DNA from: Ashinkailepas kermadecensis
Taxonomy: Eukaryota; Arthropoda; Thecostraca; Neolepadidae
Direction: 5' to 3'
DNA length: 64,000 nt
Assembly: GCA_034440615.1 (NCBI GenBank)
Contig: JAOTOM010004735.1
Span: 248,001 to 312,000 of the forward strand
Part shown: positions 1-12,262 of the stretch, piece by piece
Layout: every line of letters starts with the position of its first letter
Position numbering within the stretch: position 1 is the first letter of the stretch
The notes under the pieces: generated by a model
The model's database searches: none
The model's input: only the letters and a program-made list of their open reading frames with translations
What the model was told of the DNA's origin: nothing
Made by a program: the position numbers and the translations under genes

Positions 1-1995
1 TGGGACCAAAACAAATGAAGCCGGAGGAACGAAAAACAATCCGGACATGGATAATCACTCTGGGGGCGCAACAATGACGCCAAAAGCCCCCAAAACGCAT
101 TGGACCCCCAAAAAGTGTCGAGGCCGCTATAGCTCGCGCTAGGGATCCAGGAAAATGACGTCGGGGCCCAAAAGCTCACATTGAACTTAAAAAAATCGCG
201 TCGCAGCCCTTGAAAATCACACTGGAGGCCCAGAAGGTCGCGCCGGGGTACCAAAAGTTGCAGCTGCCCCAAAAATCAATCCTTAACCGGAATGTCACTC
301 TGGGACAAAAAAAAACTCCTTCAGTAGCCGCAGTGGCAAAGGGGCAAAGGGGCAAATGCCCCCTCCATCCTGAGAGGGATAAGCTCCCAAGAATCGTGCC
401 GGGGCCTCAAAAATCGCGCTGGGGCCACCAAAATTCGCGTCGGTCCACCAGAATTCGCGTATGGGTCTCCAAATAAATACGGCGAGCCCGGAAAACTCGC
501 TCCGAGGCCCGAAAAATTGCAACAGGAACCGCCAAAATCGCGTTGGGGCCACAGCTAAATACAACGCGTCCCACAAACTCGAACCGGGCCCCCCAAATAT
601 CGCGCTCGGGACCCACAATTCCCATCGGTAGTCCCGTCGAGGCTCTCAAAAATTGGCGTCTAGGGCCACACGTAAGCACAGTGTGACCACAAACACCGGA
701 TCGGTATCCGAAAAAAATAAAGCTGGAGCCCTCAAAAATAAGGAGGGATTCCAACAACTAAATGCCAAGGTACAAAAATGATTTGGAGCACCGAATATAT
801 CAGATGCCTGCACAAATTGCGTACGGCACCGAAAAACAAATCGGATCTCGAACAATCGAGGTAGGATACAAAAACATGGCGCTAAGGGCTCCAGAAAACA
901 AGCCGGGATTCGGACTTTAAAAAAAAATCAGAAAAGATTCACAAAATCGTATTGAGCCCAGAAAACTGGGGTTGTGTCTCCGGAACCACGCGCCTGGGCG
1001 CGATAAGTCGCTGTGGGACCTAGAAGCATCGTACCGAAGCCCCAAAATTGTACTGGGGCCCCACAAGTGTGCGTCAGAAGCCCAAAATAAACACATCGGG
1101 ACCCTAAAAGCACAACGGAGGCCGAAAACACAACTGGCCCTCCAAAGCGTACAGAGTCTCACAAAAAGCGACAGGGCCTTAACACATAAATAGCCATAAA
1201 TATACCATAAATATACCATAAATATACCTACCGGGTATATTTATATACCTACCGGGCCATAAATATATGGCCATAAATATTCATAAATATAGGCAGCCAT
1301 AAATATACCTACCGGGAGGTCTAAAAAATACACCGGAAGCTCTCAAGGCACACAGGGGTCATGATAACGCACAAGAGCCTGAAAAAGTGGCTGGGGCCGC
1401 AAAAGGCAACATGGTTCCAAAACAAACAAAAAGACCTGGCGCTAAATAAACACATCGGGATCTTCGAAAACGCCGACACGTCAAAAAAAATCCTCGGTGC
1501 ACAAAAATGCAACAAACCCTAAAATGAGCAGGGGGTTCGAAAATGTTTTAGGCCCCTAACAGAAATGGATTGGAGCCATAATACACAATCATAGACCAAG
1601 AAAGACGCAACGGGTCCAAAAAAGAACGCTGAGGCAGGGCCTCGGTTCGGTAGCCAATCTGGAAGGATAGCAGCAAAGATATGAAGTGCATCAAAGCTCA
1701 GCGGAAACCGCATTTCATAACTACCAGAAAATGTGGGAAGTAGAAACTAACGATCGAATTTAATCAATCGACTTTTCGCCGCGAACGCCCATACGAAGAA
1801 TTCCATCACGTCAAATATGGCGCAAGTCTATCATGTGGCAGCAATTAGCAAAACGCAGAAGGCCTAGCAGAAACCGTAGCATCGCACGAAGTGTGGCGAA
1901 TGCACCGAATGCGAAAGATGGGTGTGCACGTGCACGGACGTTGCCGTCGTGGCGACCGGGTGCTATGAACTGGAATGCCTGAAATTTTGTATTTT
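1..1995 (-). repeat. 21-bp-periodic GC-rich element, copy 1 (runs off left edge)
   Basis: Units of about 20-21 bp such as CAAAAATCGCGCTGGGGCCAC and CAAAATTCGCGTCGGTCCAC repeat with much variation through about 1-1180 and 1321-1650. The reverse complement aligns with 8985-11110, for example the CCAGTTCATAGC..GGTCGCC and GGTTCGGTAGCCAATC stretches. An AT-rich patch (1191-1320) of CCATAAATATACCTACCGGG repeats interrupts it. Confidence 0.85.
1191..1320. repeat. AT-rich short tandem repeats
   Basis: Repeats of CCATAAATATACC and ACCTACCGGG with internal palindromes such as TATATTTATATA. It splits the GC-rich periodic element and is missing from the inverted copy at 2229-2860. Confidence 0.85.
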
Positions 1996-2046
1996 AAAGT
2001 GGTGAGAAATACATTTTCAATTGAAATTATGGCCTAATACATCTTC

Positions 2047-2206
2047 GGTTGGTTATTGGTTTTACGACACGTCGACCGTTGAGTCATGTAGCGTCGCCAA
2101 TCTCTCACGCCGATTGGTCGCGGGCGAAGAGTAGCGACAGGTGAGACTCGAACCCACAACCTTTCGATTGTGAGGCGAGCATCTTACCCCTAGACCACTC
2201 GTCCCC
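2047..2206 (-). mobile_element. tRNA-Val-like SINE (SINE-A)
   Basis: Same family as the copy at 30587. The head contains TGGTCTAGGGG and GGTTCGAGTCT, and the tail is CCAATAACCAACC at the low-coordinate end. The flanks carry a target duplication of about 16 bp, GCCTAAYACATCTTCG, with one mismatch. It sits in the spacer between the arms of the large inverted repeat. Confidence 0.95.
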
Positions 2207-2228
2207 GCCTAACACATCTTCGAAACCC

Positions 2229-2935
2229 TGCTCGTTTTAGGGCTTTGTTGCTATTTTTTGTGCACCGAGTATTTTTTTACGTGTCGGGGCGTTTTCGAAG
2301 ATCCCGATGTGTTTATTTAGCACCCGGTCGTTTTGTACGTTTTGGAACCATGTTGCCTTTTGTGGCCCCAGCCTCTTTTTCAGCCCCTTGTGCGTTCGCA
2401 TGGCCCCTGTGCGCCTTGCGAGCTTGCAGTGCATTTTTTTAGAGCTCCCGGTATGTTTATTTAGGGCTGCAACGCATGTGTTAAGGCCCTGTCGCTTTTT
2501 GTGAGACTCTGTGCGCTTTGGGGTTTGGGCTTTGCGATTTGGGGCTTCTGACGCACATTCGTGGGGCCCCAGTACGATTTTGGGGCTTCGGTGCGATTTT
2601 TCTGGGTCGCAGCGCGACTTATCGCGCCCAGGCGCGTGGTTCCGGAGACCCAACGCCAGCTTTCTGGGCTCAATGCGACTTTTGTGGATCTTTTCTGGAT
2701 TTTTTAAAGTCCGAATCCCGGCCTGATCTTTCGAGCTTCTGGCGCCATGTTTTTGTATCCCACCTCGATTTTTCGAGATCCGGTATGCTTTTCGGTGCCA
2801 TACGCAATTTTTGAAGGCATCTGGAACAAAATGTTCGCTGCTCCAGAGCCAATTTCCTGACCCGGACATTTATTTGTTGGAATCCATCATTTTTTGGAGG
2901 GCTCCAGCTTGATTTTTTGGGATACCGATCCGTTT
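2229..2935 (+). repeat. 21-bp-periodic element, inverted partner of 855-1530
   Basis: The reverse complement of 855-1530 aligns through this block. Shared landmarks are CGAAGATCCCGATGTGTTTA, GGAACCATGTTGCCTTTTG, GTTAAGGCCCTGTCGCTTTT, CCCAGTACGATTTTGGGG and GCGCCCAGGCGCGTGGTTCC. Arms of about 630-670 bp are separated by about 700 bp holding a SINE. Confidence 0.88.
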
Positions 2936-3225
2936 TTGTGGTATAGGTGTAATTTCAGCAGTGTGAGGTAACTTATCAAGGGATACCAAAAGAAAACCTT
3001 AGAACTGGGTGGTGGAGTTAGAGTTGAAATCCGACCAATCAGAAACCATAGTGGTAGATTAGGCCCCTCCACAGGTCAATTTAGTTCATAACTAAGTATA
3101 TTATTTCGAAATGTCCCCTTTTACAAAATAGCGGTCGACATCCAAGGACTTTTTAATGGGCGAAGGTGCCCCCCCCCCCCTGCAAATCCGTTTGCCCCCT
3201 CCTGCTTGACGCAAATATAGGTACT
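2936..3225 (-). mobile_element. hAT-like terminus family, reversed copy
   Basis: The reverse strand contains GTACCTATATTTGCGTCAAG, CAAACGGATTTGCAGGGG, and TTTTCTTTTGGTATCCCTTG, all found in the same order-family at 8650-8960. A C-run of 12 lies at 3169-3180. Confidence 0.6.
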
Positions 3226-4740
3226 CCACCGGTCCCTCAATACTTTTCCGAAACATACGCCCATGGTGCAAAGCCAACATTGAGGGGACAAATTACCCCT
3301 CACAAGCATACAATACAACATCCATGCCCCATATAAAATTGTATGAATGATGTTTTTAAACCCATTTCCTCCAACAAGCTTCTTTTCTGTTATTACAGCC
3401 TGCATGATTAGAGCTTCCCAGCTTCCATACCTTCTCAACGTCATTTACAAAACGGTACAGCAAAGCGAAAACGATGGGCGTGACGGCGTGGAATTTGAAG
3501 GTTTGGATTATGTATGCACTGACATTGTTGCATTGTTGCATTGTCATTTATGCATTGCTGTTCAATGCTTGGTCTTGCTGTGAATTTATTCGCTGAGGAT
3601 ATATTTTAGCTCGTGTGACAGTTGCCTTGCAGCCAGCACCAAATGTTAAAAATATACAAATTCCTAAGATGGCGCTCAGAAAACCAATGCAATCCACTTC
3701 TCGTTGTCACCTTTGCGAAATTGTCGTCCTAGGACTGAGAAATGATCGTTCAAGTTTTGCTTATGACATCAAGCTGGTGGGAATAAATAACAGTAGTGAT
3801 GAATCTAGCTATATTCAGTTAGACCTGGAGGACTTAAAAGTGGGTTGATCAATGGCAGATATCTGTAAGATATGCTTAGCATCAGCCCCGCCAGCTCGCT
3901 GCAATCTAGAGGCCAGCGGGAAGATTCGAGAAAGCATTGAGACGTTGGTTTGTTTTGGTATTGATGTATTTATCCGAATATTACTTATTTATACCCTGGT
4001 ATGGCCCAGTTTTCAGCGAAAATGATTAGTGCTATTGCGTTTTGAGTAAATGATGCACCATGCCAAGAACAAACAATACACCAATATGAAATCATGTTCA
4101 CCATTCTCGAACCATAGTAAGAGCCTAAAAACAATATGAGACCGTAACACAATGGAGGCACCCTTTCGGGGAACAGGAGGCCCCCTTTCGACCTTGCCCC
4201 CCCTGGAAGAATTTCGTGGCGACGCCACTGCGCCGACGCCACTGCTGCTTCAGCCAGTCACATTTTCGTCGCCCTCGCGTGCCCCAGACGGATGACTGCG
4301 GCGGTGGCAACGCTCCTGCCGTTTGCGCCGCGATCCCTAGGCTCCTGGATCCAGACTGCACCCATGTCTGTCATCGTCGTGGCGGCAGTGGCAGGATTCA
4401 GTGGCGGATTTCCACTGAGAAGATAAACACACATGAAACAGTGTAAAGTGACGACAGACAGGTGCAGCTATGTCAGCCGATGGCGACCTACATGACATTG
4501 ATATTGCAAAAGAAACCATGCTTCCTTTTAACATCAGTTGTCATACTGGTGTGACAAATGTGTGATGGTCCAGGCAGGGACGCATCCAAAATGGGAGCGT
4601 TGGACGTCATGAGCGGACATAATACCGTGGCGCCGCTCTGGTGGTGGGTTTGTGAAGTAACACCACCAGAGTGGGCTTGCTATGATTAATGCTATATTCT
4701 AGGTTCTAGAGGAGGTGCAAGTAATTTCCAATGGTTAAAT
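3226..4740. other. Sequence with no supported gene
   Basis: It is AT-moderate, apparently unique DNA. Open frames are short and without recognisable domains. Apart from the possible hAT end at 4180-4240 I see nothing to annotate. Confidence 0.5.
4180..4240 (-). mobile_element. Possible hAT-like terminus
   Basis: The reverse strand starts CAGTGGCGTCGCCACGAAAT, then a G-run and CAAGGTCGAAAGGGGG. It has the form of the other CAGTGGCG ends here. No partner end or target duplication was found. Confidence 0.4.
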
Positions 4741-4889
4741 TTGAACAACATTGAAACAGTCTCTCTTATGATGTGTAGTTCGTTTTATTATGAAATCATT
4801 TCACCGTCACTTTGCCCTTAAAGTGAAATGGGAGCAATTGGCCACTCAACATCTTGAAATAAAAACATATCACACATGTTCGGTGTGAT

Positions 4890-6790
4890 GTGCTGACAAT
4901 TTCCAATATTCTTAACTAAATGAAAATCGAACGTGCTACTTTTTATATCATCTTGAGTAACTTCCATGAAGGTTGAACCCTGTCACTTTTGCACTGAATT
5001 CCAGAATTTGTGTCAGAAGTTATCACATTGTATTCATTTAAATTGTATATCAGATGTTCTACATTACCGAATTAATTTCCAATGGTCTGAAATAAACCGG
5101 CATAAATCAGCTGCCTTCTGATGTCATACTCGACTACTTTTATAGATATCTAACCCTGTCATTTTTGCACTCAATTTCAGGATTTGTGTGTCGAATTATC
5201 ACATTGTATTGCTTTAAATTGTATATCAGATGTTCTACATTAGCGAATTCATTTCCAATGGTCTCAAATAAAACGGCATAAAATCAGCTGCCTTCTGATG
5301 CCATACTCGACTACTTTTATAGATATCTAACACTGTCATTTTTGTACCCAATTCCAGGATTTCTGTTTCGAATTATCATATTGTATTCCTTTTAAGTGTA
5401 CATCAGATGTTCTACCTTGCCGAATTAATTTCCAATGGCCTCAAATAAACCGGCATAAAATCAGCTGCCTTCTGATGCCATACGCGACTACTTTTATAGA
5501 TATCTAACCCTGTCATTTGTGCACTCAATTTCAGGATTTGCGTTACGATTATCACATTGTATTCCTTTAAATTGTATATCAGATGTTCTACATTAGCCAA
5601 TTAATTTCCAATGGCCTCAAATAAATCGGCATAAAATCAGCTGCCTTCTGATGCCATACTCGACTACTTTTATAGATATCTAACCCTGTCATTTTTGCAC
5701 TCAATATCAGGATTTGCGTTACAAATAATAACATTTTATTCTTTTAAATTTTATATAAGATGTTTCCATTGGATTATTTTGGCCTTATGAATCATCACAT
5801 TGTACTCCTTTAAATTGCAGATCAGATGTTCTACATTATCGAATTAATTTCAAATGGTCTCAAATAAACTGACATAAAATCAGCTGCCTTCTTATGCCAC
5901 ACTCGACTACTTTTATAGATATCTAACCCTTTGGCTTTTGCACTCAATTCCAGGATTTCGGTCTCGAATTATCATATTGTATTCCTTTTCATTGAATATC
6001 AGATGTTCTACATTAGCGAATTAATTTCCAATTGTCTCAAATAAACCGGCATAAAATCTGCTGCCTTCTGATGCCATGCTCGACTACTTTCAACGATATC
6101 TAACCCTGCCATTTTTTTACCTTTTAACATGAAGCTTTCCGGCATTATTGAGGATCTGGCATGGATCGATGCACGTCAAGCGCCGACGGTTGCTGGCCAG
6201 AGGATCCGTAGGGCCGCCGAGTGGTGGCACGACAAAAAGTAAAGTACCACCCTTCAACAATACGAAGCAACATCGATTCTGCCACGCCACAATGGTGTAG
6301 CTGAAATTCACGGTTGTAGGTGCATTCTTTCCATTCAACGCCCATAAGTGTAATGTTCTTAAACAATATCGAGAAAACCTGTCGCGCTCAACTCCAGTGG
6401 TGGCGGAACTGATGCCAGGCACATCCCCTTCCGCTTCAAATATGAAAATGTACCTGTAACTTTGGCGTTGGGGCTCATTCAGGGATTAATTAATTAATCC
6501 CTGAATTAATTAATTAATCCCTGAATTAATTAATTAACCCGAATTAATTTCCAATGGTCTCAAATAAACCGCGCATAAAATCAGCTGCCTTCTGATGCCA
6601 CACGCGACTACTTTTATAGATATCTAACCCTGTCATTTTTGCACTCAATTTCAGGATTTGTGTCGCGAATTATCACATTGTATTCCTTTAAATTGTATAT
6701 CGGATGTTCTACATAAGCGAATTAATTTCCAATGGTCTCAAATAAACCGGCATAAATCAGCTGCCTTCCGATGTCATACTCGATAGTGTT
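4890..6790. repeat. 177-bp satellite array, interrupted
   Basis: The landmark ATTAATTTCCAATGG begins at 5071, 5247 (as ATTCATTTCC), 5424, 5600, about 5843, 6020, then 6543 and 6721. Steps are 176-178 bp except one of 243 with an internal partial duplication. Each unit contains CAGCTGCCTTCTGATG, CGACTACTTTTATAGATATC and TGTATATCAGATGTTCTACA. A 430-bp foreign segment (6113-6540) interrupts the array. The left edge is diverged. Confidence 0.93.
6113..6540. mobile_element. Unidentified insertion in the satellite
   Basis: This segment does not match the satellite. It ends with three near-perfect repeats of ATTAATTAATTAATCCCTGA at about 6484-6540. Both strands have open frames (minus 6145-6366 includes GVEWKECTYNREFQLHHCGV), but I recognise no domain. 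It could be a transposon or retroelement fragment; ends and duplications are not evident. Confidence 0.45.
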
Positions 6791-7214
6791 AGCTAGCCCT
6801 TAGAATATGATTTGCGTATATATAGATATAGATATATATATATATATGTCCTTTAACATAAAACTGCCTGCACCAGCCCATCGAATATTCATCTATTGCT
6901 GTTACATTAAGCGCGGTCTGCCACCGAGCGGCGAATTCGCGATTTCGTCATTTTTGGCAAGAAAAAGAAAACAAGGACGTAATCGGAATCTTCATTGCGG
7001 GATCAACTGATTGGTGCATGCTCTATTCACGTTTTGGTAGCGTGTAACCGTTCAGTTGTGACTGAAGTAGTTAATGTGATTGCTATATAGCATTGGGGAA
7101 TGGGTATAGAATGGGAATGGGAATACGAATGGGAATGCCGCGCTCGATGGCAAGAACTCATTATATACAGAGTAGAACGCCACTCCCTGCCTCATATGCC
7201 TGCTCATATGCCCC

Positions 7215-7990
7215 GCCAGTGTTTTTGGAGCCCCCATCGTGACTTTCAAGGACACCGGCATAGCATTTTCGGGTCCCCAGCGTGATTTTCAGGGACCCAT
7301 GCGCGAATTTTTAGGCTTCCAGCATGATTGCAGGGCCCCTGATCCAACTTTTGGGAGGCCCCAGCGCGATTTTCAGGGTCCTTGGCCCCACCTTTTGGGC
7401 CCACAGCGTGATTTTCAAAGGTATGACCCGTCTTTTTGAATACCCCAGCATCACTTTCAAGGGCTCCGGCGAGACTTCTTGAGCTTCCACCGTGATTTTC
7501 AGGGGCCCCGGCCCGACCTTTGGGGGCCCACAACATGACTTTCAGGCGCCCCGGCGCGACTTTGGCCCCCAGCGTGATTTGCAGGGGCCCGACCCAACCG
7601 TTTGGCCATCAGTGCGATTTTCGGTGGCGCCGGCCCAATCTTTTGAGGGCCCGGCATGTTTTCTTCCAGGGGCCCGAGGTGACCTTTTGGGGGTCCAGCA
7701 CTATTTTCTTGGGCCCGCTTCCACTTTTTGGAGCACCAATCATCATTTTCGGGGACCCCGGTGCGATTTTGGAGGCCACCGGCGAAATTTGTAGGCCCCC
7801 TGCGCGACTTTTTGGGGCCTTCAATGTGATTTTGAGGGGACTGGTGCGATTTTTGGGGGCCCAGCGGGATTTTTAGGGGGCCCGACGCATTTTTTCCGAA
7901 CTCCGGCCCGATTCTTGGGGGACCCACAACCTCTCAGAGGGTGGGAACTGCCCCTGTTGCCCCCCCCCCCCACCCCATTCGGTGCGCCAC
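7215..7990 (+). repeat. 21-bp-periodic element, copy with alternating 22/20-bp units
   Basis: Alternating units such as GATTTTCAGGGTCCTTGGCC and ACCTTTTGGGCCCACAGCGT give lengths 22, 20, 22, 20 over many repeats. Because 21 bases are seven codons, several frames stay open on both strands with heptads like GPQRDFQ and GAPENHA. The right end CCATTCGGTGCGCCACTG resembles a hAT terminus (CAGTGGCG inward). I see no sign of a start context or selection on any frame. Confidence 0.85.
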
Positions 7991-8577
7991 TGCCAAAAAG
8001 TAAGGAAGAACATGCAGCTCTTCATAAACTTTGCCGTCCGCCGAAGGCTTGGGGAGGGGTCCGCTATGGGGAGGGGCACGTCCTCTCCACCCTCCAGTAG
8101 CGGAGACCTGCTCAATTGAATACTAACTCCCATGAATAATTCAGTAGCCAATAGTAATAGGCGCCAAATGACCATGCAGTTCACGCACCCGAAAGCCCGC
8201 ATAAATCTTAGTGGCCAAGCATTAATGACTTGCAGTTAGTTCCGACCTGTGCCATTTGTGCAGGACGGTAAGCTCCCGCCACAGCAGCGCGAAACAGCCG
8301 TGAAATGCGCACGCCCACAGGCTGTTTGCAAACTGACCATTGCCCACGTCTGCAGGCTGACTCCACTCCAAAGACCGGTTCTACGCCGCCGACTTACAGG
8401 CTCAATGCCGGTCGGTGGCAGCCCGGGGTCGGCCGCACATTGGAACCGTAGTCACGTTGGACTCCGCCGCCGACAGCCTGGCAACCGGTCTGCTACTGAT
8501 GACGTCACTGCAGGACCACCTCAAAGGAATTTTCACTAGGTGGGACTTCTCGCTCATACCTATTCAGTACAATATGG

Positions 8578-8965
8578 CGTCACAGGCGGATCTAGCTCAC
8601 CGGATGGGGAGGGGTGGGACTTTCGGCGCGGGCCCAACCCTACCTCCCGCCCCAGTGGCGTACCTAGGGTTTGCGTTATGGGAGGATGCAAACGGATTTG
8701 GAGAGTGCCCAACCTACCACCATTTCTGGTCTAAAGACACCGGATTTCGACCAATATTTTTCAAAGTGGGCCGTATTGATTTACCTTTTTTTAAAATAAT
8801 AAATCAATGAGTGACAAACTTAATTCTACTCTGGAGGTGGCCTAATCCATCACCATCGTTTCTGAGTCACCGGATTTCAACCCTTACTCCCCCCATCTTG
8901 TTCGAAGGTTTTCTTTTGGTATCCCTTGATGTCACCTCAGACTGCTGAAATTACACCTGTGCAAA
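8578..8965 (+). mobile_element. hAT-like terminus family (CACAGGCGGATCT / CAGTGGCGTACCTAGG)
   Basis: CACAGGCGGATCTAGCTCACCGG-type sequence is followed by a G-rich stretch and CAGTGGCGTACCTAGGG, then GCAAACGGATTTGGAGAGTG. The same order occurs at 22944-23200, and reversed at 3155-3222. The piece 8898-8962 (TTTTCTTTTGGTATCCCTTG) is the reverse of 2935-3000. Confidence 0.7.
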
Positions 8966-8984
8966 TCATTTAGGAATATAAACT

Positions 8985-11110
8985 TCCAATTTCAGGAATT
9001 CCAGTTCATAGCGCCTGGTCGCCACCACGCCAACGTCCATGTACGTGTAGACTCGGCTTGCGCATTTGGCGCATTCGCCACACTTCGTGCGATTCTACGG
9101 TTTCTGCTAGGCCTCCTATGTTTTGCTAATTGCTACCACATGATATGCTTTGCACCACATTTCACGTGATGAAATGCCTTGTATAGGAGTTCGCGGGCAA
9201 AATTCGATTCATGCAATTCGATGCTTAGTTCTCTTCTTCCCACATTTTCTAGTGGTTCAAAATCCGGATACCCACTTAGCTTTGATACATTTCATCTCTT
9301 TGGTTAAATATGCTCCATGATTGGCTACCGAACCGAGTCCCTGGCTCGATGTTCTTTCTTTGGACCCGTTGTGTTTTTCTTCGTCTACATATGTGTTTTA
9401 GGGCTCCAGCCAAGTTTTGTTGGGGACCCGGCACATTTTTCACACCCCGGCTCTTGTTATGGCTTTGTTGCTTGTTTTGCACATTGTGCTCTTAGGATCC
9501 TGCCGTGCTTGAATGGGCTCCTGGCGCACGTTTGTAGGGCCCCAGTACGACTTTGGGGACCTGGTGCAACTTGTCGGGCCCAGACGCGTGGTTCTGGGGA
9601 CCCGACGCCAGTTTTCTGCGATGGACGTGATTTTTGGAGACCTCTTCAAAACAAAATTAGGGTCGAAATCTCGTCCGATTTTTTCGGACACCCGGCACCA
9701 TATTGTTGTCTCCCGCAGCGATTTTTCGAGCTCAGGTCCGTTTTTTTCGGGGCCGTACGCGATTTTTGAAGGTGCTATGGTTGAAGATCCAGAGCCATTT
9801 TCTTGGCTCGGATTTTTGTATTCCTTCTTATATTGGAGGGCTCTGGCTTTATCTATTTAGGGTCCCGATGCAATTTTTTGGTCACGCTGTGTTTATTTAG
9901 GGCCTTCGACGCCAATTCCCGCCCCGACGGGAGTATTTGATGCCCCGACACGAATTTTGGGACTACCGACGGAAATTTCGTATCCCGAGCTCGATATTTG
10001 GGGAGGGGGTTGCCGGAAGTTCGCGGGGCTCGTACTTTGTTGAGGTCCCAGCACGACGTTTTCTGGGGCCCGATTCATTTATTTGGAGCCCCCTACGCGA
10101 AATCTGATGGCCTCGATGCGAATTTTTGGGCCCAGCGCGATTTTTGGGGAACCCGGCACGATTCTTGTGAGCCCATCCCCCTCAGGATTGATGGGGGCGC
10201 TTTCCCCTTTGGTATGCCACTGCGGCTTTTCAACGAGCTTTTTCAGCCGATGGCACCCTTCAGAGTAGAAGGACACTTCGGAGAATTTCATTTAGGGACC
10301 TTTTCTTAATATTCCAATGCTCGAGTCGGTTCGATCGAGGAGTGGTGTGATTTTCGGGAGTAGAGTTCTATTTTTTATAAGCCTCCTGTGTGATAATTTT
10401 GAACCCTATACGATTCTTTTGGCTCCCGGTGCGATTTTTTTCGGTGACTCGGCACGTTTCTTTTTCGGGACCCGACGGTATTTTTGGGAGTCATTGATGT
10501 CATTTGGAGGCCGCAGAGTGACATTCCGGGTAAGAATTGATTTTTGGGACGCAGCTGCGACTTTTGGAGCCTCGACGCGACCTTTTGGGCCACCATTGTG
10601 ATTATCAAGGGCTGCGATGCGACTTTTTGTGTCTCAGTGCGATTTTTTTTTCCCAGGCGTCATTTGTTGGCATCCCGAGGCAGAGCTTAAGCGGCCTCGA
10701 CTCGACACCCAATGTGACTTCCAGGGGTCACGGTCAGACTTTTGGGTTCTGGGCGCTATTTCGGGGACGCGGCCCTCCCCAATATTTTCATGGGTGCTAT
10801 TTTTTGGGCGGTTCCACAATTGGAGACCCTGGGTCTTCTTAGTGGTTACTGAGCGATCTTGGGGGGCTCCAATGTGATTTTCATGGGCCTCAGTGCGAGT
10901 GTAGTGACCCCGGCAACATTTTCAGGGCCCCCGCGCGACTTTTTGGGTCCTCAATGTGATCTTCAGGGATCCCGGTGCGAATTTTGTGGGCTCCAGCGGG
11001 ATTTTTTGGGTCCGGCGGATTTTTTCCCAAACTCCGGTGTGGTTCTTTGGGGCCCACAAACTCTCGGTGAGGGGTGCGGGGGACGGGGGACTGCAGCGTT
11101 TGCCCGGGGG
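8985..11110 (+). repeat. 21-bp-periodic element, long copy
   Basis: Same orientation as 2229-2935 and opposite to 1-1995. Its first 300 bp (AATTCCAGTTCATAGCGCCT, then CACTTCGTGCGATTCTACGG) are non-periodic and match the reverse of 1790-1990. The rest is periodic. A hAT-like end CCTTTGGTATGCCACTGCGG lies inside at 10205-10225 and the same end occurs reversed in copy 1 near 325-345, so the element is composite. Confidence 0.85.
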
Positions 11111-11500
11111 AAAGGGAGTAGTGTCGCCTTGGGGAGGAAATGCCGATCAACATTCCACCACGTTACACACGTTACCTTTTTTTGCAAAGGCAAAGGCAGC
11201 TTCATCTGTCTCTTCATTTTAGCAACATTAAAGAAAAGACCGCAAAGGAATATTTAGCTCTCGTCATGCGGCCTTGCTCGCAACACCCGCTCCTCTGTGT
11301 TGTGCGTAAAAGTCTACAAGGTCATGTTTATGTGATACTGTAAGACGGCTTACATTTTCAATACGGCGTTTCATGCGGTCGCCATGCGGCAGCCCGACCC
11401 GCGAGACATCCAGCCGCCGCGACCGCAAACGCCCACACCCTACTGTCAACAGCGGCTACTTGGTGCTACTGCCAGAGCAAGCAATGACTTGCGCCTAGCC
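11111..11500. other. Unique sequence, no gene seen
   Basis: Follows the periodic element. No recognisable coding motif; the short open frames have no family match. Confidence 0.4.
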
Positions 11501-11699
11501 ACAGGGTATCAGCCTGACCCAGTAGCCTAGAAGCAGCCACCGCTCTGGACAGCCGGAACCGCCAACCGCCAATCAGCGGCCAGCAGTCACCAGTCACGAG
11601 TCACTAGTCACCAGCGTCACCAGCCGGCACCATCAGCCACCAGCCAGGCCACGGGGCACAAAGAGATGGCGTGCGTTGCCTGACGCCTGGGGCCGGCCG

Positions 11700-11735
11700 C
11701 TCCCAGGGGCGGCGCCATTTATAAGCGCCACTCCG
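11700..11735 (+). promoter_or_regulatory. Possible TATA-type promoter
   Basis: ATTTATAAG lies inside GC-rich sequence at 11716-11724. A stretch of TCACCAG-type repeats lies upstream (11585-11650) and a four-copy repeat begins about 25 bp downstream. There is no clear transcript or coding frame behind it, so this is only a candidate. Confidence 0.25.
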
Positions 11736-11743
11736 GGGGGAGT

Positions 11744-11855
11744 CGAGACAGACCACCCAAGAGCGTCGTCGGAGGCAGACCACCCAAGAGCGTCGTCGGA
11801 GACACACCACCCAAGGCAGTCGTCGGAGACAGACCACCCAAGAGAGTCGTCGAGA
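11744..11855. repeat. Four-copy 27-28-bp tandem repeat
   Basis: The unit CAGACCACCCAAGAGCGTCG followed by TCGGAGA occurs four times with few changes. Open frames through it are repeat artefacts. Confidence 0.9.
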
Positions 11856-12144
11856 CTCTGGTGAAGTGCAGTGAATGTGGACCATGATGAGTTAAACTGT
11901 GAATTTCGCTCACGTGCGGGTCGACTGGGCCACCCCTGCCAGATAGCGAAAACGAAGCTGACAGCGCGAAATGTGAGTGAACCAGACCGGGGAGTGACGA
12001 AGTATCCTTCACCCATCATGCCCAAAATGTGACCCGTCCGCCACCGGTCTTTTTGTGTATGTGATGGCCCCAACCAGCGGTGGTATTGGTAGCCCTGGGA
12101 AGGGTAAAGTGGAGGAGCGAATTGTGGCGAACAATGTTCTTATG

Positions 12145-12262
12145 GAGTATGGTTTCAAGGTTGGTGGATGATGCATGAATGTTTATAGTTTAGAAATGCA
12201 TGGTTCAAGGTTGCTGTGGAGGATACATGAATGTTTATACATAGTTTAGAAATGAATGGTAG
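12145..12262. repeat. Two-copy tandem repeat of about 60 bp
   Basis: GGTTCAAGGTTG..GGATACATGAATGTTTATA..AGTTTAGAAATG is present twice. The remaining sequence from 11880 to 12430 holds nothing else I can support. Confidence 0.75.

Noticed and set aside
6117..6422. Minus-strand open frame in the satellite insertion as a gene
   Set aside because: Two overlapping frames of similar length and no domain; more likely a fragment of an unidentified mobile element.
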